From a virus: a DNA stretch of 38,897 nucleotides. Shown piece after piece: positions 1 to 7,136 of this stretch. The notes below the pieces were generated by a model that saw only the letters and a list, made by a program, of their open reading frames with translations, was not told where the DNA came from and ran no database searches. The stretch spans positions 1 to 38,897 of the IMG/VR virus record IMGVR_UViG_3300007960_003557. One strand, written 5' to 3'. The position numbers and the translations under genes are program-made. Each line of letters begins with the position of its first letter. The first letter of the stretch is position 1.

Positions 1-98
1 CATCCTTGCGGGTAGTGATTGAGTGCTTGCTGTAGCGGCAAGTCTTACGTCCCTGTACTCGTCTCAGTCAGGTATTGTACACACGAAATTAGCCTGTG

Positions 99-521
99 TT
101 AGCTGTTACTACTTAATTTGTTTAAAATGTGTGAGCCATGGACACGGACTTGAATATGCCCGTTATAGTATTCTTCTTTTTCTAAGACTTGGTGTCTAAA
201 CTGTTCTCTTGCTTCTATATAACTGCATTCTGCCTTGCTGTAACAATAAAATAGTATTTCTCTTTTAAAATTTTCTGTGCCTAAGTTCTTTATATCTTCA
301 TTGAGTTCATCGTTTGAGCCATAATATTCACGCCAGTCGCTTTCCTTAGATCCGCGACGTCTGTTCTTTCTGCCTTTAAGTGGTGGTTTACTAGTTTTGA
401 ATCGTGCAAGTTTTTTCCCGATGTATTTACGTCCGTTCGTTAAATTTGTAATCAAATAAACAAACCCTACGCAGTCCTCTGGAAGTGCTTCTATTTCTTG
501 TGATTCGAATAACCATGTCAT
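99..521 (-). CDS. GIY-YIG family nuclease (Seg-like homing endonuclease candidate)
   Basis: A 140-residue protein with an N-terminal GIY-YIG-like core. VYLI (residues 21-24) stands where GIY is usual, and KYIGKK (32-37) is the YIG half. A basic linker rich in Lys/Arg follows (about 38-58), and a helical segment with E/R residues (about 94-112) could supply the catalytic Arg and Glu. The family makes DNA nicks or double-strand breaks, and in T4-like phages such free-standing Seg-type enzymes promote spread of their own gene. The ATG overlaps the TGA of the upstream gene by four bases (ATGA), so it is the last visible gene of the radical SAM cassette. It has no clear separate DNA-binding domain. 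It could be a mobile passenger or a nuclease used by the cassette; the family call is fairly safe, the role is inference. Confidence 0.7.
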   Translation of the reverse strand: MTWLFESQEIEALPEDCVGFVYLITNLTNGRKYIGKKLARFKTSKPPLKGRKNRRRGSKESDWREYYGSNDELNEDIKNLGTENFKREILFYCYSKAECSYIEAREQFRHQVLEKEEYYNGHIQVRVHGSHILNKLSSNS

Positions 522-832
522 AAAGGTTTAAATTTTGTAGTACTTAATTCATAATTGTTATTAGTGCAAAAATTCTGTTTACATGTTGTTGGTTGATCAA
601 GTAAATTGAACGTTTTGTCGTTGAGATTACCTAAAAAATCATTTTCACACTCACCACCAAAAACATTTCCATCTGCATGTACATAAAGTGTTGAGTATCC
701 AGCTTCGCAGGACCATCCTTCAAATTTATGAAGTTGAGAATTTACTAACTTTGGGGCAAATATCTTTACAACTTCGCCATCATTGAAGTATGCACTACAA
801 GTATAATCTCTGTCAGGTTCTAATTTAGTCAT
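518..832 (-). CDS. Cys-rich SPASM/twitch-like half-protein paired with a radical SAM core
   Basis: A 104-residue protein with five cysteines at 12, 42, 62, 84 and 89. The stretch from C42 to C62 contains AGYSTLYVHADGNVFGG, the beta-hairpin pattern typical of the auxiliary iron-sulfur (SPASM/twitch) region that follows a radical SAM barrel. C84-x4-C89 would complete the ligand set. It has no CxxxCxxC motif of its own. It overlaps the upstream radical SAM core gene by eight bases in the +1 frame, so the two together (207 + 104 residues) resemble one ordinary radical SAM/SPASM enzyme split in two. Inferred role: auxiliary cluster and substrate-binding subunit acting with that core. Alternatives are a recent frameshift in a once-fused gene or a sequencing indel. 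Confidence 0.6.
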   Translation of the reverse strand: MTKLEPDRDYTCSAYFNDGEVVKIFAPKLVNSQLHKFEGWSCEAGYSTLYVHADGNVFGGECENDFLGNLNDKTFNLLDQPTTCKQNFCTNNNYELSTTKFKPL

Positions 833-1448
833 ATTCTTTTATTTTAAAAGTTGGATAGTCTCTAGTACGTCTTGACAAGTCTATGTTTTTAGTTTCAAAA
901 TAGTTTATTCCTCGCCTTCTGCAACGGTCAATAAATCTTGCTACAGACTTCTCGGCCCACGGCTCACACATAATGTTTACTAGAAAATATTTTTCTTTCT
1001 GCTTTCTTGCAAATTTTGATAATTGTTCAGCAATACTAAAAAATCGTTCATCATCAAAAAATTCAGTATGTGTGGAAAGTGTAATTGAATCAATAAATGA
1101 AAACAATTTTAAATAATGCGTCAATCCAGCACTACCATTCGAGGCTAACATTAATTTTCTGAGATAACTTCTGTAATTCTCATGTAACCATTGTACAAAA
1201 GGTAAAAAATCTTTATTCATTACAGGTTCGCCGCCACTGAATATTATTTCGTATGGCAAATTCCTGTGTTTAGTTTTTTCAAATAGTTGCATCCATTGCG
1301 ATTTAAGTTGCTCCAAACTAGGCATGTCGCCATCGAGATTATGTCGTATATCGCCACAGTACATGCAGTCGTAGTTACATCTTAACTGTATAGTCCAGGT
1401 AATATAAAATTTTTCTTCTGAAGGTTCTATTCGAACTAGTTCGGGCAT
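825..1448 (-). CDS. Radical SAM core protein (short, lacks auxiliary domain)
   Basis: A 207-residue protein. Residues 24-31 carry the CxxxCxxC motif (C24, C28, C31; NYDCMYC) that binds the [4Fe-4S] cluster, and GGEP at 72-75 is the SAM-binding motif of this superfamily. It is short for a radical SAM enzyme and ends where a C-terminal auxiliary domain would begin. The next gene, overlapping by eight bases, encodes such a domain. Such enzymes cleave SAM to a 5'-deoxyadenosyl radical that abstracts a hydrogen from a substrate. The core resembles the QueE/PqqE-type layout (short barrel, GGEP), but the substrate cannot be read. The start is an ATG 9 bases after the SDR stop codon. Confidence 0.8.
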   Translation of the reverse strand: MPELVRIEPSEEKFYITWTIQLRCNYDCMYCGDIRHNLDGDMPSLEQLKSQWMQLFEKTKHRNLPYEIIFSGGEPVMNKDFLPFVQWLHENYRSYLRKLMLASNGSAGLTHYLKLFSFIDSITLSTHTEFFDDERFFSIAEQLSKFARKQKEKYFLVNIMCEPWAEKSVARFIDRCRRRGINYFETKNIDLSRRTRDYPTFKIKEYD

Positions 1449-1457
1449 AATTTACAG

Positions 1458-2039
1458 TTACTTATAATCTAAATTACAATAAAGTATAATTTCTTCTATA
1501 CAAGTATTGTCATGTACGGATAGTGCGTACTGTATAAAATTGCTAACATCATCTAATCGTATTCCGTTGCCTGTCCAATTTGGCCTGCTACGACTTAGTT
1601 CTGTGTCTAGTCTATCAAACGTAATAAGTGTAGTACCAAATGGTACAATGTTTTGTTTAAATGCCTGAGTACCTTGCTTACTGGCATGTGCTAGTGCGGC
1701 CTTGCTTACCCTATATGTTTCCCAGCGTGGCTCAGGTACAACAATACTCTGCTCGCCAATACTGCCTATGTTAAAGATGTACCCTGTCTTGTTATGTTCT
1801 TTCCATACGTCGTACATACGCAAGTATAAGTTTGTTTGACCAAAGTTAGCCCAAGACTCTTGCGGTGGTCCATCAAATGCATTGTTTACAACTACATCAT
1901 AGTTTAAACTGCGAACAGCAATATCGTTAATATCTTTTGTAATATCAAACCCTGTGTTTCTGCTAACACTGTCTGCCCCAAACTTTTCTACTAGGTGTAG
2001 CCCTAATCCTCTGTTACCGCCTGTTACTAACATTTTCAT
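1458..2039 (-). CDS. Short-chain dehydrogenase/reductase (SDR)
   Basis: A 193-residue classical SDR, compact for the family (usually about 250). TGGNRGLG at residues 6-13 is the nucleotide-binding TGxxxGxG motif, NNA at 52-54 stabilises the central sheet, S93 (in IGSIG) and Y109-x3-K113 form the catalytic set. It should therefore oxidise or reduce a hydroxyl/carbonyl group with NAD(P)(H). Its ATG overlaps the TGA of the upstream radical SAM/SPASM gene by four bases. The position inside a run of radical SAM enzymes suggests it acts on the same small molecule, sugar or modified side chain. The substrate-binding loop after YxxxK is short, so the substrate may be unusual; this last point is inference. 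Confidence 0.85.
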   Translation of the reverse strand: MKMLVTGGNRGLGLHLVEKFGADSVSRNTGFDITKDINDIAVRSLNYDVVVNNAFDGPPQESWANFGQTNLYLRMYDVWKEHNKTGYIFNIGSIGEQSIVVPEPRWETYRVSKAALAHASKQGTQAFKQNIVPFGTTLITFDRLDTELSRSRPNWTGNGIRLDDVSNFIQYALSVHDNTCIEEIILYCNLDYK

Positions 2040-3145
2040 CTACGATTGCCTCCTTGGTCCCATACTTTTGTTAAACGTTTACCGCAGGTCATTGCACATT
2101 CAAATAATCGTTTACCTGTAAAACTGTTGTGCAGGTCCTGCCAAAACTGATTGCGGAAAATGTCCGCTAAACTATTGTTTTTAATAGATAAATTATCTAA
2201 TCCATACTGCTCTAAATACTCTCTAACTTGATTAGGCGTTCCACTAAGTGCATTTGCTCTCGGCAGTGCATCTGTATCGTGAAATCTCAAATCATACAAA
2301 TTATGATTAAAGAAATTACAAGGCAGTACAACACCCTCAGCGTTAACTGCTACCTTGTTGCCTACTTCAGCATCGCACTGTATCTCTGTCTGCTGAAAAT
2401 ATTCTTTAATGTCGGGGTATTCTGTTTTTAATTTAGTCAATCCCATCATACTGCGGTTTCTGTACTGTTCTTCAGAAGGCAGTTCTAAGTGGTATGCTAA
2501 ATCGTCCTTGCTATTATACACAGGCCATGTGTCAAGTTCAACCAAGTTTTTGTGATCAAAGAATCTTCCTGTGTTACGTACTAATATGTTAAAGAAGCCG
2601 TAGTCCTCTGCTAACTCTCTTGCTATAGAAACTTGATGTTCGTTGTGTTTAAACACAATATAGTTCCACTGCGCACGACCACCGCGATCAATAAACGCTC
2701 TAGCATTACGCATAACTTTATCATAATCTACATTTCTACGATACAGTCCTAGTGTATCTCCTACACCATCTATGCCAAAGTCTATTTGTCCGTAGCCGGC
2801 CATTATGTCTGCTACTTCTTGCCAGTAGTCCTCGTCGTGTACACCACCATTGGTATGAAAGTACAACCACAGTGTTGGACTCTTACTTCTGAAAGTTCTT
2901 AATATGTCTAAGAACTTAGGATGCATAATAGGGTCACCGTAACTGCCACAAAAGAATACTTGACGTAGACGTTCGCATAAGTCTTGGGGGAATGCACGAT
3001 CTAATACATCAGCATCTAAGTGTAATAATGGCATGTGTGGATTCTTACCATAACCACAGAGATTACGTGGACATTGCGGACAAGCCGCATTGCAATATGT
3101 GGTTATTTCAATTTGATATTCGTCTACTGTGTTGTATGTTAACAT
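2036..3145 (-). CDS. Radical SAM protein with SPASM-like C-terminus
   Basis: A 369-residue radical SAM enzyme. C18, C22 and C25 (TYCNAACPQC) form the CxxxCxxC cluster motif very near the N-terminus, with C30 close by. The region FFCGSYGDP (64-72) sits where the glycine-rich SAM motif is expected. C-terminal cysteines C257, C276, C350 and C354, with the hairpin NAEGVVLPC (268-276), look like a SPASM/twitch auxiliary cluster. Family members with SPASM domains modify peptides or proteins (for example RiPP and sulfatase maturases) or small molecules. The start ATG overlaps the stop of the upstream B12-type enzyme (TAATG). No precursor peptide gene is visible nearby, so the substrate is unknown. 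Confidence 0.85.
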   Translation of the reverse strand: MLTYNTVDEYQIEITTYCNAACPQCPRNLCGYGKNPHMPLLHLDADVLDRAFPQDLCERLRQVFFCGSYGDPIMHPKFLDILRTFRSKSPTLWLYFHTNGGVHDEDYWQEVADIMAGYGQIDFGIDGVGDTLGLYRRNVDYDKVMRNARAFIDRGGRAQWNYIVFKHNEHQVSIARELAEDYGFFNILVRNTGRFFDHKNLVELDTWPVYNSKDDLAYHLELPSEEQYRNRSMMGLTKLKTEYPDIKEYFQQTEIQCDAEVGNKVAVNAEGVVLPCNFFNHNLYDLRFHDTDALPRANALSGTPNQVREYLEQYGLDNLSIKNNSLADIFRNQFWQDLHNSFTGKRLFECAMTCGKRLTKVWDQGGNRR

Positions 3146-4593
3146 TATCGGCCTTTAAGGCTAGCCAAGATACTTAAAAACTCGTCATGCACTCTTGGTT
3201 GATTATAGTTTAATTTTTTACTAGCGTAATGTAGTTCTAGTCTACGGCGTATACGTTCTTCATATGTATTGGTAGGATTTGCTGGAGTAGTCCATTGTGC
3301 CTTACCGTAAACTTCTGTATCATTTTCGCCATCAATGATTGGCAACGTATGTCTAAATTTAGTGTCTAAAGGACTGCCCGGGAGAATTCCTGTAGTGAAT
3401 CCCCATCGTATTAATTTTATTACTTTGGCTAGTCCGTACTTTTGATATTTTTCTAAATAGATTAAGTTTGTTTTGTGGTCCTCGATGGTCTCTGTAGGAT
3501 ATCCGACTTGCATTAGAAAAGTATTTTTAATTCCATACTTACCACAGGCATATAAATGAAAGTCTATATCTTCATTTGTAAACCTTTTGCCCATATGATA
3601 ACGCACAGGCTCACTAAACGATTCAATGCCTACAACAATATCAGTGCCACCTGCTTGACTCATTGCTCGATAATCATCTTCAGTAAATTGATTTGCTGGC
3701 CTGCAGATAAAGTCTCCTCTGAATGTTAAATCTTTGAGGCTTGGATATTTTTTCTGCGCATCAACAAGTAGATAATTTAACTTTTTAAATTCAGTTAAAC
3801 TTCCATTGATTAGATTGTCAGTAAACTCAATGTGCATCGAATTGTACTCTAAATGGTGCTCTAGTATTTCGGCAAAAATATGTTCTGCTGTTCTAAATCT
3901 AAACTTATCCCAAATATGTTTAACATCGCAGAACGTGCAGTCCCTAACACAACCTCTACTACCTGTTATGTATGTGCCAATTACACCTGTATGTTGGTAG
4001 TGCTGTGGTAATATCTTATCATAACAGGCAAATGGGATAGTACTTAAATTTGAAACTTGATGTTTTAAATTAGTATTCCTCCAACTGTCGGGATTAAGAA
4101 TAAATTCTTTAAAACTTTCTTCTGCTTCACCAAGAATATAAGCATCAATTACGTTACGCTCTAATGCAACTTTATAAAATGGCTGTCTATTATTGTCAGT
4201 ATCTAAAAAGTCTGTGCCATGCCCGCCAATAATAATTTTACTGTCAGGATATACTTGCCGCAGTATAGGTAATACCATGTGCGCACTGCGTAATGTTTCG
4301 TAGGTAAAAAGACTTACGGCAACAATACCAAACTGTTGTTTTGGTAACTGTGATGTAACTAAGTCTTTGAATCCTTGTATTAATTTAGGATCACATTCGT
4401 TAGAAAAATATCCTACATAATTCTGAAACTCGCGCCATTGAGCCAATGTTGAGGCCTGGATAGTCTGCAGATTCAAGTCAGCAACTTCGTAGTCTATACC
4501 AACACTCTTGCAGATACCAGCAAGTCCAGCAATAACTGCTGGTGCTCTTTCTGCATCCTGTCTTGGCAAATTAACTAGTAATACTGTATCCAC
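3145..4593 (-). CDS. B12-binding-domain-type radical SAM protein, copy B
   Basis: A 482-residue protein laid out like the cobalamin-domain radical SAM enzymes (BchE/methyltransferase type). The N-terminal Rossmann-like domain (about 1-165) contains IIIGGHGTDF near 120-129. It is followed by a radical SAM core with C215, C219 and C222 (GCVRDCTFC). The classical DxHxxG cobalamin ligand motif is not seen, so B12 binding is uncertain. The family commonly methylates unreactive carbons or rearranges rings. It starts with GTG, 23 bases inside the end of the preceding small gene; AGAAAG lies just upstream. It is paralogous to the gene at 5637-7136 (shared SRGCVR-CxFCD core and GxPTET segment). Confidence 0.85.
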   Translation of the reverse strand: MDTVLLVNLPRQDAERAPAVIAGLAGICKSVGIDYEVADLNLQTIQASTLAQWREFQNYVGYFSNECDPKLIQGFKDLVTSQLPKQQFGIVAVSLFTYETLRSAHMVLPILRQVYPDSKIIIGGHGTDFLDTDNNRQPFYKVALERNVIDAYILGEAEESFKEFILNPDSWRNTNLKHQVSNLSTIPFACYDKILPQHYQHTGVIGTYITGSRGCVRDCTFCDVKHIWDKFRFRTAEHIFAEILEHHLEYNSMHIEFTDNLINGSLTEFKKLNYLLVDAQKKYPSLKDLTFRGDFICRPANQFTEDDYRAMSQAGGTDIVVGIESFSEPVRYHMGKRFTNEDIDFHLYACGKYGIKNTFLMQVGYPTETIEDHKTNLIYLEKYQKYGLAKVIKLIRWGFTTGILPGSPLDTKFRHTLPIIDGENDTEVYGKAQWTTPANPTNTYEERIRRRLELHYASKKLNYNQPRVHDEFLSILASLKGR

Positions 4594-5104
4594 GGCTTTC
4601 TAATAGTTGTTGAACTTCTGGTATAGCTGTACTTTCTTGATCGTACCCAAGAAATTTTTGTTCTGCTTCTGGGTCTGGATGTGTGCTGGCATATTGAAGA
4701 TCTAATTTTTTCATGTAATCGTAATACCAGGTAAAATAGTTTTTAGAAAACTTGTATATTAAACTGCCTACCTGATATAAACTGTCTGCATTTGGACGGT
4801 CTGCAGATTCAGTACATTCTGTAGTACATAATAAATGATGTACCAGTATGTCGTCAACCCAAATCTTTGTAATCTTCAGCCATTTGTCGGCAACAATCAT
4901 ACCGTCAACAACAATAGTATCGTGTACTGTTTTATTTTTGTAATGTATTACAACTTCGGTGTCAGTTTGATTATCTATAGAGTATTCTAATATTGTATGT
5001 TGTCCTAGAATCTGAGATGTGACTTGTTCACCGTTTATATCAACTCCAACACGTGGACCCATGCCACCAACTAGTCCGCACTCTATTTCAAATGCAATCT
5101 TCAT
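4571..5104 (-). CDS. Small beta-rich protein, copy B (partner of B12-type radical SAM)
   Basis: A 177-residue protein of unknown function. The first 95 or so residues are beta-rich with no signal peptide or membrane segment. They align with the neighbouring 178-residue gene: both share HY..KT..D, then a DG.I..DK block and an I..I..D.I block. This fold pattern resembles calcium-dependent carbohydrate-binding beta-sandwiches, but that is a resemblance only. The C-terminal half (about 96-177) differs from its paralogue and is rich in aromatic and charged residues. ATGA overlap with the upstream paralogue and a 23-base overlap with the downstream enzyme show tight coupling. It may recognise or present the substrate of the radical SAM enzyme next to it. 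Confidence 0.6.
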   Translation of the reverse strand: MKIAFEIECGLVGGMGPRVGVDINGEQVTSQILGQHTILEYSIDNQTDTEVVIHYKNKTVHDTIVVDGMIVADKWLKITKIWVDDILVHHLLCTTECTESADRPNADSLYQVGSLIYKFSKNYFTWYYDYMKKLDLQYASTHPDPEAEQKFLGYDQESTAIPEVQQLLESRGYSITS

Positions 5105-5637
5105 AAGTCTGGCATGTCCTTGAAAAAGTTTTTAGCATCCTCTAATATTTGTTGACTGCTTTTAAATATTGTATTGTCTAACTGTGGTCCTTGTTTACGC
5201 TCTCGTATTACCCATTCAGTAAATGGAGCAAAGAATCTATAACGCCAAGTGCCATTATGTCCAAGATATAGATTAGGACATATACTTTCTGGTAGTTCCT
5301 GCATGTCCTCTACATAACTTAAACTGTACACGGGCCAAAACTCCCCTTTGTGTAGTTCTCTATCAGTTAATGCTATACCGTCAATGGTTATTGTGTCTAT
5401 GTTTACAAACTTGTCTACTAGAATACTACCATCCTTGTCTAGTACGTGATCCTGATCTGTTTTACCATAGTGTACAATCTTTAATTCGTGCTCGCCATCG
5501 TTCAAATCAAACTGTCTTGAAAACTTTTCAACAGCAGGACCTTCGTATAGAACAACATAGTCGTCTATTAATATCTTTATGTTAGGCATTCCCAACTCAC
5601 TGCCTATGGTAAATCCGATATCTAAACTGATCTGCAC
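5101..5637 (-). CDS. Small beta-rich protein, copy A (partner of B12-type radical SAM)
   Basis: A 178-residue protein, paralogous in its N-terminal half to the next gene. It has GMPNIKILIDD near residues 16-26, GEHELKIVHYGKT about 48-60, then a DKDGSILVDK block, all with alternating hydrophobic residues typical of a beta-sandwich. The C-terminal part holds GEFWPVYSLSY and HNGTWRYRF, aromatic-rich motifs that could form a ligand surface. It uses a GTG start that overlaps the TAG of the upstream enzyme (TAGTG). No enzyme motif is recognised. Order is enzyme A, small A, small B, enzyme B, so one small protein may serve each enzyme. Function unknown; carbohydrate or substrate binding is a guess from the fold pattern. 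Confidence 0.6.
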   Translation of the reverse strand: MQISLDIGFTIGSELGMPNIKILIDDYVVLYEGPAVEKFSRQFDLNDGEHELKIVHYGKTDQDHVLDKDGSILVDKFVNIDTITIDGIALTDRELHKGEFWPVYSLSYVEDMQELPESICPNLYLGHNGTWRYRFFAPFTEWVIRERKQGPQLDNTIFKSSQQILEDAKNFFKDMPDL

Positions 5638-7136
5638 TAATGTATAACTCCTGCTAGTCTGTTCAGTCTGGTTGTGTAGTTGTCCATTAACAGTTTAAGT
5701 TGATCATCACCCTTCCAGAATGTATAGCCTAATTTTGTAGCATACTCTTGTGCTTCGATCCTGCGCATGATACGTTCTTTGTATGTTAACGATGGATTAG
5801 TTTCGCAACGCCAGTCTGGGCCATGGGGTCTGTTACCGTCGATGCCTACAATGTTTAGTTTAGAGTATTCTGTCCATATAGGCGAGCCTTCTTCGATAGT
5901 AAGCGTAGTACCTAAGTTAACACCAATGACAGTACCGTCTGCAACATAAGGCTGATAACGTTTTAACATTGCCAGTGTTTCGTCAAAATCTTCCCTAGTT
6001 TCTGTAGGGAAGCCCACAATTAATAACAGATATACAGTAACACCATAACGACTAAACATACGCATGTTGTAATCTAGATCTGCGTTATCAAATCCTTTGC
6101 GCATATCCAGTTTAACACGATCGCTACCAGACTCTACACCAATTACCATACACTCTGCACCAGCGGCGCCCATTAGCATAAAATCTTCTTCGGGCATCAT
6201 GCGCTCACTGCGCACAATATAATGACTGCTATACTTAAAGTGTCTTTCTGGTAAGTTATTTTCTTTATAATAGTTTACCAGATTCTGATTAAACAGTTTA
6301 AAGTCTTTTACACTACCATTGCAGAGTGCGTCATGAAAGAAAAAGTCTTTTACTTTATATTGTTCGTAGTAGTGTATAAGCTCATCGCTTAGTCGTGTAC
6401 CGTTTTTGTATCTAAATTTTCCGTGCCATGTGGGTATGTCACAGAATACACAATTTCTAACACAACCTCTACTAGTTTCTGCTGGCAGTACACCTTGTTC
6501 ATACCCACTATGATACCTAGTAATGTCAAAATCACTGAAGTCCATAAAACTATGCGAGTTCACATCACTGCGATCAGCCATAGTGTCTGTGTCTATCCCG
6601 GGTACATCAAACCGTCCGTCGATTATAGCAGGAATAGTTGTTTCTGCTTCGCCACGTATCCAGTGTGCAATCAATCCTTTGTCTTTCATTTCGTGAGCAA
6701 ATACCGGCTTGCTACTGTAACTGCCATTTTCTTCTTTGGTCATACCTTGACCGCCAATAATTACAGGTATGTCGCTTTGTGTTTTCCACAGTGTTAGAAA
6801 GTCTCTAGTAAAGCGTTGTGCTTGCCATGTGAATACACTTATAAAAATATACTTAGGATTAAGTTGTTTTATTTGATCAGCCCAACCCTGCATCCATTCT
6901 GTGTAGGCCGTTTGCTGTTCTACGTCTAGTTCTTTTAAATGATTAAAGAAATAATCATCTATTGTGGAATATAGTTTTTCTGAATAACGACTTCTAAATT
7001 GGTCGTGAAAATCCAGGTTAATATCCAGTATACGACTGTCAAGTCCTTTACTTTTTATTATACCTTTTATAATAGCCGGAGCCGCACTTGGTCTTAGTGC
7101 CGCTACTCGGGGAACAGTGAGTATTACAGCAAACAT
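5637..7136 (-). CDS. B12-binding-domain-type radical SAM protein, copy A
   Basis: A 499-residue enzyme. The N-terminal Rossmann-like region (about 1-180) includes PVIIGGQGMT (124-133) and no DxHxxG motif. The radical SAM core has C225, C229 and C232 (GCVRNCVFC). A later GFPTET segment matches copy B. It should use SAM and a [4Fe-4S] cluster for radical chemistry; a role for cobalamin is plausible but unproven. Its ATG overlaps the stop of gp46 (TAATG), so this accessory cassette is translated directly behind the recombination nuclease genes. The length agrees with stand-alone members of this group, and nothing looks truncated. Confidence 0.85.
   Translation of the reverse strand: MFAVILTVPRVAALRPSAAPAIIKGIIKSKGLDSRILDINLDFHDQFRSRYSEKLYSTIDDYFFNHLKELDVEQQTAYTEWMQGWADQIKQLNPKYIFISVFTWQAQRFTRDFLTLWKTQSDIPVIIGGQGMTKEENGSYSSKPVFAHEMKDKGLIAHWIRGEAETTIPAIIDGRFDVPGIDTDTMADRSDVNSHSFMDFSDFDITRYHSGYEQGVLPAETSRGCVRNCVFCDIPTWHGKFRYKNGTRLSDELIHYYEQYKVKDFFFHDALCNGSVKDFKLFNQNLVNYYKENNLPERHFKYSSHYIVRSERMMPEEDFMLMGAAGAECMVIGVESGSDRVKLDMRKGFDNADLDYNMRMFSRYGVTVYLLLIVGFPTETREDFDETLAMLKRYQPYVADGTVIGVNLGTTLTIEEGSPIWTEYSKLNIVGIDGNRPHGPDWRCETNPSLTYKERIMRRIEAQEYATKLGYTFWKGDDQLKLLMDNYTTRLNRLAGVIH

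Noticed and set aside
1-98. Possible partial gene or tRNA at the left edge
   Set aside because: All frames either carry stops or lack a supported start, and no cloverleaf or TTCGA-type T-loop could be made.
825-860. Programmed frameshift joining the split radical SAM genes
   Set aside because: The downstream gene is in the +1 frame, there is no canonical slippery heptamer, and it has its own ATG; simple coupling is the plainer reading.
3145-7136. Chlorophyll (BchE) or lipoate-type enzyme names for the B12-type radical SAM genes
   Set aside because: Only general domain layout is shared; the cobalamin DxHxxG motif is not seen and no pathway partner is present.
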